A stretch of DNA of 64,000 bases from Saprospiraceae bacterium (GTDB lineage: Bacteria; Bacteroidota; Bacteroidia; Chitinophagales; Saprospiraceae): contig JAHCHX010000001.1 in assembly GCA_026129545.1 (NCBI GenBank), forward strand, positions 1,177,501-1,241,500, in the 5' to 3' direction. Positions within the stretch are counted from its first letter, which is position 1; every line of letters starts with the position of its first letter. Of this stretch, positions 11,601 to 21,410 are shown in pieces. Both the position numbers and the translations under genes were made by a program. The notes under the pieces were generated by a model, which was given only the letters and a program-made list of their open reading frames with translations, searched no databases and was not told the DNA's origin.

Positions 11601-11720
11601 GTGCTCGAGGGTACGACCATCCTGCGCTGGAACGCCGAGGGCATCGCCTCCGGTGCATACTTCCTGCGCGTGGAGGCTGACAACGAGACGGATGTGAGGT
11701 CCATTCTCCTCGTTCGTTGA
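5694..11720 (+). CDS. Giant secreted adhesin: GEVED, 11 HYR modules, seven-bladed FG-GAP propeller, T9SS sorting domain
   Basis: 2008 residues from ATG 5694. The frame opens further upstream, but this start yields a proper signal peptide ending near CLNAQ, and the earlier start would sit in the leader. In order: an N-terminal beta-rich domain; Ig-like segments; a GEVED domain (about 337-486, IDFNQDGDFFDAGED and FGEAEDYLV); a fibronectin-like unit; 11 HYR modules of about 82 residues (about 582-1483, pattern PPxxxCPxxI...DNC...GxxxCSFxxxV); a MopE-type cysteine/acidic motif CNGLDDDCDGFIDE (about 1485-1501); seven FG-GAP repeats (about 1513-1901), enough for one complete propeller; and a T9SS type A C-terminal domain (QPFSDVLNIEV to the end). 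It probably binds calcium and glycans or protein at the cell surface. The ligand is unknown. It is followed by a strong terminator. Confidence 0.93.
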   Translation: MRSLTNLHSTVRRRLTLLSFLLLATAFVCLNAQTANTYVFTTSTGATLDPMAGAAVAVGPNVDDTPSGLLDIGFNFVYETTTYTQFSVSPDGFIKLGAPAAVSQFTNSIVSTTNIPKLFPFWDDLATGTTGSVSYVVTGSAPNRVLKIQWFVTIPRNTVGAANSTMQAWLYETTNVIEFRFENVGGATASASVGINGTTATNFHSITTTTHTTSTVTANNANTAWPGVGRMYTFTPPAQCAGTPDGGVTQSSANPACSGVNFTLSLSGNTQGLGITYQWQSSSDGVNFSNIGGATSSTLTINQTTATWYHCVVTCTNSGLSANSTDLFIDMALPTQCYCTPIYTSGCGSSDRIDKVTFGALVNPAVGNSGCTNGSALGYTQYLSGLPIPNLAIGQTYPISVLVGPGGTEHVRIFIDFNQDGDFFDAGEDTYIGSGNGVTINGNITVPAGALTGQTRMRVRVVFNTSVFGPCTSHSFGEAEDYLVNIVAPPSCLAGPNSPANGSSDCPGATTLSWPVAPNATSYDVYFGNSPNPPLVANTAGTTYNAGTLGLGTYYWKIVPKNDAGEATGCPEWSFSKADGQAPVITNCGSDQTLFANANCQATLGNYTGNVTYMDNCPGAANVTQSPIAGTTISSNTIVTFTVTDLAGNSAQCSINVFLQDDSAPTINCPSVVEVGTSSSSCDGIATFNVTATDNCDNNVQITQTSGPASGSVFPLGTTTVSFSAQDDSGNSANCSFNVVVSDDDAPVISVCPPDVSVSTDDNCEAITADYTGLVVASDNCDPNPIVTQDPPPGGVSAGFLTIVMTVTDNAGNATTCSFQTTADDDIPPTISCPGAQYFDADDDCQTPLPDFTDLANASDNCGGFIVTQSPAPGTEVGFGQTLVTLTVSDGPGLTASCVMEAYAVDVTPPVLTCPDNIVVDTDPNTCTAVVMFMCAVAPDNCSGSANPEQNLGLPAGSAFPLGVNVVGFQATDASGNTAYCTFTITVVDNDPPYLSCPFDIVVDTDPGLCSAVVNWSTPTTHDNCGDPTLAQTGGLPNGSAFPKGVSVISYSSTDDAGNVTTCSFSITVEDNELPVITCPANIVVGNTLNQCGAIVNYPAPTFSDNCPGASIVLVSGLPSGSFFPVGTTTNVWRVTDASGNSATCSFTVTVNDVQPPTITCPANIVRNNDPNQCGAIVTYATPTFSDNCPGVTIEQIAGLPSGSFFPVGTTTNVFKATDAAGNMSTCSFTVTVNDVQPPVFNNCPGNITVSNDPGVCGAVVTWPKITASDNCPGVVVTFVSGMASGALFDVGITTVIYKATDASGNMATCSFNVIVLDNEDPSITCPANIVRNNDWNKCSATVTFLGTPVTADNCGVASVTNNAVGNVYPVGVTTVTWTVVDGAGNDATCQQTITVIDYQPPHVVCPADIYTVNDPNLPCQAYVEYEATATDNCPGVVITYSEWPPSDNGYFSIGTTMVMVTATDAAGNEDNCMFNIVVSPAPEICNGLDDDCDGFIDEDDDAWKQVDKQLASNGKAGDLYGNSVAVYGNYAVVGAKNADGKGQNSGMAYVLYSNEVSPDDWQEVAVLDPSGVKADDNFGASVAIHSDLIVVGAPNDDDLGTDAGAAYVFARNSNGVWNMVTKIRASDGFAGDNFGTAVSISGDRILVGASLNDEKGQNAGAAYLFGRHVGGTNNWGEMTKITANGLQAGDMFGASLKIDGDYAIIGAHLDDAKGTNAGAAYIFHKDQGGANAWGEAKKLTANDGKSLDNFGNSVSISGDHVIVGAPLHDLRGSNAGAAYVFERNHGGLNNWGQVSRLLADDGAAHHQLGYAVAVNGNYAVAGARFNNHKGSNSGAIYVWQRQVNGVWENVAKLFDYQGDKNDQFGTSLDVFNRVIIVGALRDDVAGKADQGSVSFFSAGCDDDDKGFIGNPSDNVVPGVKKVGAFEVRAFPQPFSDVLNIEVNMKSAADTRVVVWNAYGQEVATIHNGVLEGTTILRWNAEGIASGAYFLRVEADNETDVRSILLVR
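9123..9409 (+). repeat. Near-identical neighbouring HYR modules with a 41-bp exact direct repeat
   Basis: 41 identical bases occur at 9123-9163 and 9369-9409, exactly 246 bp (82 codons) apart. They encode the module ending CSFTVTVNDVQPP in HYR modules 7 and 8. This indicates recent duplication or gene conversion inside the adhesin. Confidence 0.8.
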
Positions 11721-11749
11721 TTCCGCTCGGTTTTGGCCCCAAAAAACTT

Positions 11750-11782
11750 GGCCGCTCTCCTTCCGGGAGGGCGGCCTTTTTT
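11750..11782 (+). terminator. Strong intrinsic terminator after the adhesin gene
   Basis: GGCCGCTCTCC (11750-11760) pairs with GGAGGGCGGCC (11766-11776), with one G-T wobble and a 5-nt loop, followed by TTTTTT. It lies 30 bp past the stop. Confidence 0.92.
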
Positions 11783-11887
11783 ATGCCTTGATTTGCCAGG
11801 ATTTGTCAAACGCCCATGACTGATGTTCTTGATTTTGAGCATATTGTGCTTTTAGTCACGCCCAAAACTTGACGGCGCGAAGCATAT
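11783..11887 (-). repeat. 105-bp dispersed repeat, copy 1
   Basis: Read on the minus strand it has the shared blocks CTTCGC, CAAGTTTTGGGC, GCTCAAAATCA, CATCAGTCAT, GACAAATC and AATCAAGGCAT, in the same order and spacing as the copies at 59060-59164 and 61286-61390. It fills most of the gap between the adhesin terminator and the oligopeptidase gene. Confidence 0.75.
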
Positions 11888-11929
11888 TTCATAATTTGCT
11901 CGTTATTTCACCCCCTAAAATAACTTATC

Positions 11930-14110
11930 ATGAAACAATACCCTCTTTTGCTATGGGCGCTGCTTATGCTCCTTAGTGCCTGCAAACAAAAAAACAGTTC
12001 CAACTCAAACACCTCAATTGTTGTGCAACCATCTGTTTTTAAACCAGAACAATACACTGCCCCACGCCCCGAGCAAAAACCCAAAACCCTCACCACGCCA
12101 TGGGGTGACACGCGCTTTGACGAATACTATTGGCTCAACGAACGCGACAACCCCGCCGTGACAGCGTATCTGGAGGCTGAAAACCGCTACGCGGATTCAG
12201 TGCTTTCGCCGGTAAAAGGGCTTCGTGAAAAATTGTTTGCCGAATTAAAAGCCCGCATCAAGGAAGATGACTCGTCAGTGCCGTATTTTAAAAATGGCTA
12301 CTGGTATCTCACCCGCTTCGAAGCAGGCAAAGAGTACCCTGTTTTTTGTCGAAAAAAAGAAACGCTGGAAGCCACAGAGGAAATTCTCGTGGACGTGAAC
12401 GAGCTCGCAAAAGGCAAACCCTATTGCCAAGTGGGTGCCCTGAGAATCAGCCCCGACAACCGACTCATCGCCTATTCGGTGGATTATTCGGGGCGCAACC
12501 TTTTCAAGATTTTTTTCAAAAATTTGGAAAACGGTGAAGTGCTTGCCGATTCATTTGACATCGGAGGCGTCTTTCACTGGGCCAACGACTCCAAAACTAT
12601 TCTCTACGACACCAAAGACAAAATCACTTTGCGAAACGACAAAATCTGGCGACACCAACTCGGCACCGACCACAAAAAAGACGTGTTGATGTACGAGGAA
12701 AAAGACGTGACACAATATGCCTATCTCGGCAAATCGAAATCGGAACAGTATTTTTTCATCAATTCCGCCTACACCCAGACGGTGGAAGTGCATTATTTGG
12801 ACGCCAACAACCCAACAGGACAGTTCAAATCGGTACGCCCCCGCGAGCGAGATTTTTTCTACACGCTCGAACATCATGCAGACAAGTTCATCATCCGCAC
12901 CAACTGGAACGCCAAGAACTTTCGCATCATGGAAGCCCCCGTTGGCGACCCTCGCCGCGAAAATTGGGTGGATGTGTTGCCGCACCGCGACGATATTTTG
13001 ATTAGCGATTTCACGGTGTTTAAAAATCATCTCGTGACGGAGGAGCGAAAAGGGGGATTGGGACAGATTCACATCGTCCGTTGGGCCGACAAGGCTGACC
13101 ACTACATCGAAACTGGCGAGCCGACCTATGGCTGTGGGCTGGAAAACAACCCCGAATTTGACACCCAAACGCTGCGCTATGTCTTCAATTCGATGAAAAC
13201 ACCCGCCACCGTGATTGACTACGATATGGAAACCCGCGCTAAGACGGTAAAAAAGGTGATGCCTGTGCTCGGTGGTTTTGACTCCAACAACTACGAAACG
13301 GAGTTTGTATGGGCCACCGCCCGCGACGGGGTGAAGGTGCCTATTTCTATTCTCTACAAAAAAGGCTTCAAACGCGACGGCTCCGCACCATGCCACCTCA
13401 CAGGCTATGGCAGCTACGGATATTCTTATGACCCTTACTTCAACCGCGACAAAATCAGCCTTGTGGACAGAGGCTTTGTGGTCGCGATTGCCCACATACG
13501 CGGAGGCATGGAAATGGGCTACCAATGGTACGAAAACGGTAAGATGTTCAACAAAATGAACACTTTCACGGACTTCATTGACTGCGCCGAGCATCTGGCG
13601 AAAGAAAAATACACTTCGTCCGACAGGCTTTTTGCCGAAGGACGCTCGGCGGGCGGCTTGCTCATGGGCGCTGTGGCGAATCTGCGCCCAGACTTGTTCA
13701 AAGGCATCATCTCCGGCGTGCCGTTTGTGGATGTCGTGACCACTATGAGCGACGAGAGCATTCCGTTGACCACTGGCGAATACACGGAATGGGGCAACCC
13801 CAACATCAAGGAGCAATATGAGTATATGCTGTCCTACTCGCCCTATGACAACCTAAAGAAAGCAAACTATCCCAACCTGCTGATTCTCACATCGTTTGCC
13901 GATTCGCAGGTACAGTATTTTGAACCCGCCAAATATGTCGCTCGCTTGCGGGATTTGAAGACCGACAACAATGTCTTACTTTTCAAAACCAATATGACCG
14001 GCTCGCACGGCGGCTCGTCGGGGCGATTCAAACGCTTGGAGGAACGGGCACTGGAATATGCCTGGATGATGGGGCTTTTGGGCATGACAGGAGAGGAAAT
14101 TAGGCAGTGA
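11930..14110 (+). CDS. Oligopeptidase B-type S9 prolyl-oligopeptidase family lipoprotein
   Basis: 726 residues. MKQYPLLLWALLMLLSAC ends in a lipobox, so the enzyme is probably membrane-anchored, unlike the cytoplasmic E. coli PtrB. The N-terminal propeller is followed by the C-terminal alpha/beta hydrolase domain with the family triad: Ser573 in EGRSAGGLLMG, Asp658 in SFADSQVQYF and His693 in GSHGGSSGRF. DPYFNRDKISLVDRGF and AHIRGGMEMG are typical of oligopeptidase B. The family cleaves short peptides after basic residues. It is 35 bp upstream of the GH36 gene on the same strand and may be cotranscribed with it. I am sure of the family; exact specificity is inferred. Confidence 0.92.
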   Translation: MKQYPLLLWALLMLLSACKQKNSSNSNTSIVVQPSVFKPEQYTAPRPEQKPKTLTTPWGDTRFDEYYWLNERDNPAVTAYLEAENRYADSVLSPVKGLREKLFAELKARIKEDDSSVPYFKNGYWYLTRFEAGKEYPVFCRKKETLEATEEILVDVNELAKGKPYCQVGALRISPDNRLIAYSVDYSGRNLFKIFFKNLENGEVLADSFDIGGVFHWANDSKTILYDTKDKITLRNDKIWRHQLGTDHKKDVLMYEEKDVTQYAYLGKSKSEQYFFINSAYTQTVEVHYLDANNPTGQFKSVRPRERDFFYTLEHHADKFIIRTNWNAKNFRIMEAPVGDPRRENWVDVLPHRDDILISDFTVFKNHLVTEERKGGLGQIHIVRWADKADHYIETGEPTYGCGLENNPEFDTQTLRYVFNSMKTPATVIDYDMETRAKTVKKVMPVLGGFDSNNYETEFVWATARDGVKVPISILYKKGFKRDGSAPCHLTGYGSYGYSYDPYFNRDKISLVDRGFVVAIAHIRGGMEMGYQWYENGKMFNKMNTFTDFIDCAEHLAKEKYTSSDRLFAEGRSAGGLLMGAVANLRPDLFKGIISGVPFVDVVTTMSDESIPLTTGEYTEWGNPNIKEQYEYMLSYSPYDNLKKANYPNLLILTSFADSQVQYFEPAKYVARLRDLKTDNNVLLFKTNMTGSHGGSSGRFKRLEERALEYAWMMGLLGMTGEEIRQ

Positions 14111-14145
14111 CAATTCGCTAACTTGCCCGCTCAATTCGATGCGCC

Positions 14146-15921
14146 ATGCACTTCCGTCAAGCCGTTCTGAAACTTAACGACAAGACCTACACGCTCCTGC
14201 CCGGGCGAGCCAATTCGTTTGATGAAATCTATGCCGATTTCCAGCAAACGGCCGAGAATGGCGGAGCGCGATGGGGACTGTTTCTGCACCCCAAACAAGA
14301 TGTCGTGATTCAACGCCTTGAAATTCAGTTTGATTGGCCGCTTTCTGCCCATGCTCGTTTTTTTGCGAACGGCTACCAATCGGGGAGCGAAAGCCGCTGG
14401 CTCAGCGTTGGCGAGGCAAACCCGCGCACACATTGGCTGGCAAGAATCCGAGCGGGAAAAGAGAGCGATGAACATATTCCCGACATTCCGCGAGGACGCG
14501 GCTATTGGCACTCGTGGACATACACTTCTGTGTGCCATGCCGCTGAAGCAGAAGCAAAAAATGGTGGACACGCCGCAATAACGTTCTTTGGCTCATTGAA
14601 CGAAAACACCGGGTTCACTCTATTCCTCTACGACCAGCCAAATGGTATTTTCACGGTGCGAAAAGACATGGATGGCTTGCAATTGTCCCATTCGTTTCCC
14701 GCACTTGACTTTTGGATAGGGGAGGGCAGCGAACGGGAAGTTTTTGAGCGATACTTCGCACTGCTCGGCATCGAGCCTACTCCCAATCCTGCCCAATTGG
14801 GGTGGGGGAGCGACGGAATCGGCGCGAAAAAGATTGCCGAAAAAGATGTGTTTCAAAGCCTTGATAATGTGGCTGGTAGCGCTTTGCCGTTTCGGATATT
14901 TCAAATAGGGGAAGGTTGGCAAACCGACGTGGGCGACTGGCTTTCCTCGAACGAGCGATTTCCGAACGGCATGGGACTTGTAGCCCAAAAAATCAAGGAA
15001 AAAGGGATGGTTCCCTGTCTGTGGCTGGCCCCATTTGCAGTGTCAAAAAATTCGAGTCTTTCAAAAAAACATCCCAACTGGCTCCTAAAAAATGCCAAAG
15101 GCGCTCCCCTCAAGATTGGCTGGTCTCGCAAATATGGGGGGGGGTATCACGCGCTGGATTTTTACAACAACGAGGTACGCAACCATTTGGGCGGCGTGTT
15201 TCATCAGGTGCTGGAACAATGGGGGTTCGAGGTGATTCGACTTGATTATTTGTTTGCGGCGTGCGCGGCTCCACCGTCGGGCAAGACGCGCGGGCAAGTG
15301 ATGCACGAGGCGATGGAGTTTTTGAAAAAATTGGCCGGCAGCAAAAAGAGCATTGCCTGCGGCGTGCCTTTGGGTGCCGTGTTTGGGTTGGTTGACTATT
15401 GTCGTTTGGGGGGCGAGGCGCATCAGGGATGGAAAAATCGCTTGCAAGCTCTTTTAGGCCTGCGCAACCGGGCGGACACACAGACCTCTCTTCGCTCCTC
15501 TCTCGGTCATTGGCCTTTGGTCGGTCGCGCTTTTCACAATGTGCTTGACGTGTTTTCCTTAGAAGCCGGGCAATCCAAACGCGTGATGGAACTACAATAC
15601 ACCTCGCTCACCATCCATGCGTTGCTCGGCAGTTTGCTTTTTAGCGGGGATAAAATCGAGCGTTTTGCGCCGGAACAAATAGCCGAATTGGAGGCAGTGC
15701 TCGATTGGCGTGGCAGCCGCGCCACACAAGTCATTGAAGCCCAAAAAGATGTGTTTCAAATTTACTTTGAAAACGGCGGCGCACACTTCTGCGCATACTG
15801 CAACTTGACATCAAAGCCACAGACACTGACACGAGATGCTGAACGAATCGAACTTATGCCCTTCGAAACCCTCGTGCTGACACAGGTGAACAACAAAAAA
15901 GGTGCTCATTTCCCCAATTAG
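14146..15921 (+). CDS. GH36-like alpha-galactosidase/raffinose-synthase family glycosidase
   Basis: 591 residues, no obvious signal peptide. The (beta/alpha)8 barrel carries QIGEGWQTDVGDW, MVPCLWLAPFAV and the nucleophile region VIRLDYLF, where the Asp is the expected catalytic nucleophile. The later strand that normally carries the acid/base Asp (form RIGxDxxxxW) reads CRLGGEAHQGWK, so a Glu sits where the Asp is expected. The enzyme may have altered activity or a different acid/base. A run of nine G at 15136-15144 encodes Gly-Gly-Gly inside the gene. It sits between an oligopeptidase and a rhamnosidase on the same strand. Hydrolysis of alpha-galactosides is the family expectation, not shown here. 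Confidence 0.85.
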   Translation: MHFRQAVLKLNDKTYTLLPGRANSFDEIYADFQQTAENGGARWGLFLHPKQDVVIQRLEIQFDWPLSAHARFFANGYQSGSESRWLSVGEANPRTHWLARIRAGKESDEHIPDIPRGRGYWHSWTYTSVCHAAEAEAKNGGHAAITFFGSLNENTGFTLFLYDQPNGIFTVRKDMDGLQLSHSFPALDFWIGEGSEREVFERYFALLGIEPTPNPAQLGWGSDGIGAKKIAEKDVFQSLDNVAGSALPFRIFQIGEGWQTDVGDWLSSNERFPNGMGLVAQKIKEKGMVPCLWLAPFAVSKNSSLSKKHPNWLLKNAKGAPLKIGWSRKYGGGYHALDFYNNEVRNHLGGVFHQVLEQWGFEVIRLDYLFAACAAPPSGKTRGQVMHEAMEFLKKLAGSKKSIACGVPLGAVFGLVDYCRLGGEAHQGWKNRLQALLGLRNRADTQTSLRSSLGHWPLVGRAFHNVLDVFSLEAGQSKRVMELQYTSLTIHALLGSLLFSGDKIERFAPEQIAELEAVLDWRGSRATQVIEAQKDVFQIYFENGGAHFCAYCNLTSKPQTLTRDAERIELMPFETLVLTQVNNKKGAHFPN

Positions 15922-16118
15922 CCAATATGTACCTATGGATTTTGCACCCCTTAGGCAGGGAATGCCCCTCCGGAATATGTTTCGGAACGCAGCCCTTCCA
16001 TATTGAGTTGGTTTTCTCATTTTCAAAATTCTGTTCATCCTGCCAAAGACCTCCCTAAAGACCACCAGTCAATCAAAGAAAGAAACCGAAAAAATTTTGA
16101 ACAACCTTGCCTGCCGCC

Positions 16119-18881
16119 ATGAAGAAAATGTTCACCCCCTTGCTCTGTTGCTTTGGCCTATTCGGCCTTTCCGCTCAGGATGCGCACGTCGGAAGCCTCA
16201 CCTGTGAGCACCGCGTCAACCCCATCGGGTTGGATACCAAACAACCTCGTTTCAGTTGGAAAATTCAAACTGAACAGCGCGGTTGGCGCCAAGGTGCCTA
16301 CCACATACAAGTCGCCACCAAAACTGATTTTTCAACAAAAAACCTTGTTTGGGATTCCGACAGGATAGACTCGGACGGCTCGATATTGCAGCCATACAAA
16401 GGCGCGGCTTTAAAATCCGGCACACGCTACTGGTGGCGCGTGAAAGTGTGGGACGAAAAAGGGCAAGAATCCGCTTGGAGCGCCGCTGCATTTTGGGAAA
16501 CGGCGCTGTTCTCGCCTGCTGATTGGAAAGCCTCTTGGATAGAACCGGAGCAAGAGGCTCAGCCGCCGCGATATTCGCCCGCTTGGATGCTCCGAAAGGG
16601 GTTTTCGCTCAACAAGAAAATAGCTTCCGCTCGCGCATACGCGACAGCGCAAGGCATATACGAACTGTATCTGAACGGCCAAAAAGTCGGCGACGAAGTG
16701 CTCACACCCGGCTGGACTACTTACTACAAACGTCTTCAATATCAGACTTTTGACGTGACCAACCTGCTCCAAGAAGGACAAAATGGCGTGGGTGCCATGC
16801 TTGGCGAAGGTTGGTGGCGTAGTGGCTTGGGCTGGGAAGAAAACTGGGCGTTTTATGGGAAAAAACTGGCCTTTCTGTGTCAAATCCATATACGCTATGC
16901 GGACGGCTCCGAGGAATGGGTTGCGACCGACGGCTCTTGGAAATGCAGCAACGAAGGCCCCGTGCGCGCCAATGAAATATATTATGGCGAGGACTACGAC
17001 GCGCGACGAGAAATGCCCGGCTGGAACACTGCCTCTTTCGACGACAGCCGTTGGCGCAACGTGACGACTGCCAAACCACCCAACACAACGTTGGTGGCTG
17101 CGAACAGCGTACCTGTTCGAAGGATACAAGAAATCTTGCCTGTTCGCTTTTTCATCACCCCAAAAGGCGAGCTCGTGGCCGATATGGGACAGAATATGGT
17201 GGGCTGGGTACGCCTTAAAATGAAGGGCAAAAAAGGCACCACCGTCACGCTTCGCCACGCGGAAGTGCTCGACAAAAACGGCAATTTTTACACAGACAAT
17301 CTGCGCTCGGCCAAACAACGACTCCGCTACACCTTGCGCGGCGACAAGGATGGCGAGGTGTATGAGCCGTGTTTCACTTTCATGGGCTTCCGCTATGTGG
17401 CTATCGAGGGGTTCCCCGGCCAATTGAGCACGGGTGATTTGCTTGGCATCGTCGTTCACTCGGATATGACACCGACCGGGACGTTTGAGTGCTCGCACCC
17501 GTTGGTCAACCAGTTGCAACGCAACATTTTGTGGGGTCAGAAGGGCAATTTTGTGGACATCCCAACCGATTGCCCCCAACGCGACGAGCGGATGGGCTGG
17601 ACGGGCGATGCCCAAGTGTTTGCTCGCACGGCTGCCTTCAACATGGATGTGTCGGCGTTCTTTGCCAAATGGCTACAAGACCTGGCCGCCGAACAGCGAC
17701 CCAGCGGCGCTGTTCCTTTCGTGATTCCTGACGTGTTGAACCGACCCGATTCGATGAATGTGGGCGTGTCTGCAGGGTGGGGCGATGCGGCGGTCATTAT
17801 CCCGTGGGTGATGTATGAAGTGTATGGCGACAAACAACTGCTTGAACACCAGTATGCGAGCATGAAGGGATATGTAGATTACATCCATGAAAAATCAGGC
17901 GAATCGCTTGTGTGGAAAGGAGGCAGTGTTTTTGGCGACTGGCTCTTTTACCATCCCTCGCCCGACCATTTGGATTACCACGTCCAGCCAGATGCGCACA
18001 CCAACCACGACTTTATTTCCACGGCTTTTTTTGCGCATAGTGCTGAATTGGTGAGTCGTGCTGCAGCGGTATTGGGCAAAAACGAAGATGCCGCCGCCTA
18101 CAAAGCATTATTTGAGAAAATCAAAAAAGTCTTTGCGCATGAGTTCATCACGCCTGCTGGGCGCACCATTTCCTCGGCCTCACAGACCTCCTATGTGTTG
18201 GCCCTGCATTTTGGCTTAATGCCCGACACGCTTCGCGCCGCTGCTTTGCAATATCTCAAAAATGATATTTTGCAAAAGAAAAAACACCTCTCGACGGGTT
18301 TTCTCGGCACGCCTTATCTCTGTCATGTGCTATCGGAAAATGGGGAAGCGGAGCTCGCATACGATTTGTTGCTGCAAGAGTCTTATCCTTCATGGCTCTA
18401 TCCGGTGAAGATGGGGGCCACCACGATTTGGGAACGGTGGGATGGTCAAAAACCAGACTCTACTTTCCAGACACCGGGCATGAACTCATTTAATCACTAT
18501 GCTTATGGAGCCATTGGAGATTGGATGTATCAAGCCGCCGCAGGGCTGCGATTGGGCGAGCCGGGTTACAAGCACATCGCGATAGAGCCGCTACTGACCG
18601 ACAAACTATCCTATGCGAAAGCCTCTTACCAAAGCAGTTATGGGGAAATTGCTTCAGGTTGGGAACGCTCTGGCGACAAAGTCGCCCTCCGCGTCACTAT
18701 ACCCCCGAACTCCACCGCGACTATTCGCCTGCCCCGTGCTGATAACAAGGAGGTTCGTGAAAACGGTGTGCCACTGGGTTTTTCATTGGGGCTGAAAACC
18801 GCTTCACTAAAAGGGGATGGCCTTGAGTTGGAATACGGTTCGGGCACCTACTTGTTTGAGTGGACACTGACGAAGCAGTAA
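16119..18881 (+). CDS. GH78 alpha-L-rhamnosidase, exported
   Basis: 920 residues from ATG 16119, giving signal peptide MKKMFTPLLCCFGLFGLSAQ. A TTG four codons upstream is less likely. Domain order fits Bacteroidota GH78: an N-terminal Ig-like domain (VGSLTCEHRVNPIGLD, FSWKIQTEQRGW), beta-sandwiches (ASWIEPE, SARAYATAQGIYELYLNGQK), the (alpha/alpha)6 catalytic barrel with signature DCPQRDERMGWTGDAQ bearing the acidic catalytic residues, and a C-terminal beta domain. It releases terminal L-rhamnose from polysaccharides or glycosides. The gene is about 200 bp after the GH36 gene, suggesting joint use on a plant or algal glycan, although no SusCD pair is present. Confidence 0.95.
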   Translation: MKKMFTPLLCCFGLFGLSAQDAHVGSLTCEHRVNPIGLDTKQPRFSWKIQTEQRGWRQGAYHIQVATKTDFSTKNLVWDSDRIDSDGSILQPYKGAALKSGTRYWWRVKVWDEKGQESAWSAAAFWETALFSPADWKASWIEPEQEAQPPRYSPAWMLRKGFSLNKKIASARAYATAQGIYELYLNGQKVGDEVLTPGWTTYYKRLQYQTFDVTNLLQEGQNGVGAMLGEGWWRSGLGWEENWAFYGKKLAFLCQIHIRYADGSEEWVATDGSWKCSNEGPVRANEIYYGEDYDARREMPGWNTASFDDSRWRNVTTAKPPNTTLVAANSVPVRRIQEILPVRFFITPKGELVADMGQNMVGWVRLKMKGKKGTTVTLRHAEVLDKNGNFYTDNLRSAKQRLRYTLRGDKDGEVYEPCFTFMGFRYVAIEGFPGQLSTGDLLGIVVHSDMTPTGTFECSHPLVNQLQRNILWGQKGNFVDIPTDCPQRDERMGWTGDAQVFARTAAFNMDVSAFFAKWLQDLAAEQRPSGAVPFVIPDVLNRPDSMNVGVSAGWGDAAVIIPWVMYEVYGDKQLLEHQYASMKGYVDYIHEKSGESLVWKGGSVFGDWLFYHPSPDHLDYHVQPDAHTNHDFISTAFFAHSAELVSRAAAVLGKNEDAAAYKALFEKIKKVFAHEFITPAGRTISSASQTSYVLALHFGLMPDTLRAAALQYLKNDILQKKKHLSTGFLGTPYLCHVLSENGEAELAYDLLLQESYPSWLYPVKMGATTIWERWDGQKPDSTFQTPGMNSFNHYAYGAIGDWMYQAAAGLRLGEPGYKHIAIEPLLTDKLSYAKASYQSSYGEIASGWERSGDKVALRVTIPPNSTATIRLPRADNKEVRENGVPLGFSLGLKTASLKGDGLELEYGSGTYLFEWTLTKQ

Positions 18882-18909
18882 AGATGGCGCTTGCGTTTCC
18901 AATTATGCG

Positions 18910-18975
18910 ACAGGTTTGTTGATGTTTTTTTTGACAAGAAAGATTGACAAGATTGTTTTTGATGCTTTAACAACC
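18910..18975. repeat. Degenerate member of the GACAGGATTGACAAGATT repeat family (copy D)
   Basis: GACAGGTTTGTTGATG is followed by TTTGACAAGAAAGATTGACA and AGATTG. It resembles the left side of the palindrome at 36855-36963, but no good right arm is visible. It lies in the convergent gap between the rhamnosidase and groEL. Confidence 0.45.
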
Positions 18976-19046
18976 CAATCAAATCAAGGCTCTACCGACA
19001 TTTCGCCCCGTTGGGGCTTTTTCACCAATCCAACCAGTCACTGCAT

Positions 19047-19076
19047 AAAAAAGGGGGTGCCTCACGGCACCCCCCC
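19047..19076 (-). terminator. groEL intrinsic terminator
   Basis: On the minus strand GGGGGTGCC pairs with GGCACCCCC around a 4-nt loop and is followed by TTTTTT (the A run at 19047-19052). It lies about 35 bp past the groEL stop. Confidence 0.9.
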
Positions 19077-19108
19077 TGCGGTATTTCCCAAAATAATTGG
19101 TCTTCTAA

Positions 19109-20839
<1,731 letters not shown>

Positions 20840-20850
20840 TCATCAATTCC

Positions 20851-21114
20851 TTAAATGATGACGAGAATGTCGTCTTCACGCATGATGAGGTAGTCTTGCC
20901 CCTCGAAATTGATTTCTTGACCAGAGTATTTGCCATAGAGAACGATGTCGCCCACGTTGACGGTCATGAGATTGCCGTCTTTGCCGGGGCCTACCGCGAC
21001 GACTTCGCCGCGCTGTGGTTTTTCTTTGGCAGTGTCGGGGATGATAATGCCGCCTTTCGTTTTTTCGTCAGCGGGCGCAGGCTTGATAAGAACACGGTCT
21101 GCGATTGGTTTCAT
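20851..21114 (-). CDS. groES: Co-chaperonin GroES
   Basis: 87 residues, a little shorter than the usual 95-97. [21 protein letters not shown], the mobile loop with [20 protein letters not shown] and [21 protein letters not shown] are family hallmarks. Heptameric lid of the GroEL chamber, first gene of groESL. The upstream 300 bp is shared with a divergently transcribed hypothetical gene (start 21411). I could not identify an exact TAnnTTTG box or an inverted repeat there. Confidence 0.97.
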   Translation of the reverse strand: MKPIADRVLIKPAPADEKTKGGIIIPDTAKEKPQRGEVVAVGPGKDGNLMTVNVGDIVLYGKYSGQEINFEGQDYLIMREDDILVII

Positions 21115-21410
21115 AATTCGAAAAGTTATTTTTGTTTTGGTGAGACAAATTTGAACGCCGCAAAACCAAATTATCTGCGGACACCCGCCTTCATCAGACT
21201 TCGTGCCATGCCATTTTTTCTGCCATTTTTTCAGCCGCGTGTCATCGTTCTTGTCAGGTTGACATTGGCAGGGCGGTCAAAATGACTTTCGCCGCGCTCA
21301 AATTTGGCAACAAATTGGTTGCACATATTTTGCTGATTGCTTCATTCTCGCCATTTTTGCTTTTGATTCCGTCATTTTTGAAAAGTTTTCTACACTAATC
21401 GTCAATCATT

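Noticed and set aside
21115..21410. CIRCE/HrcA site upstream of groES
   Set aside because: No TTAGCACTC-N9-GAGTGCTAA or close variant seen on either strand.
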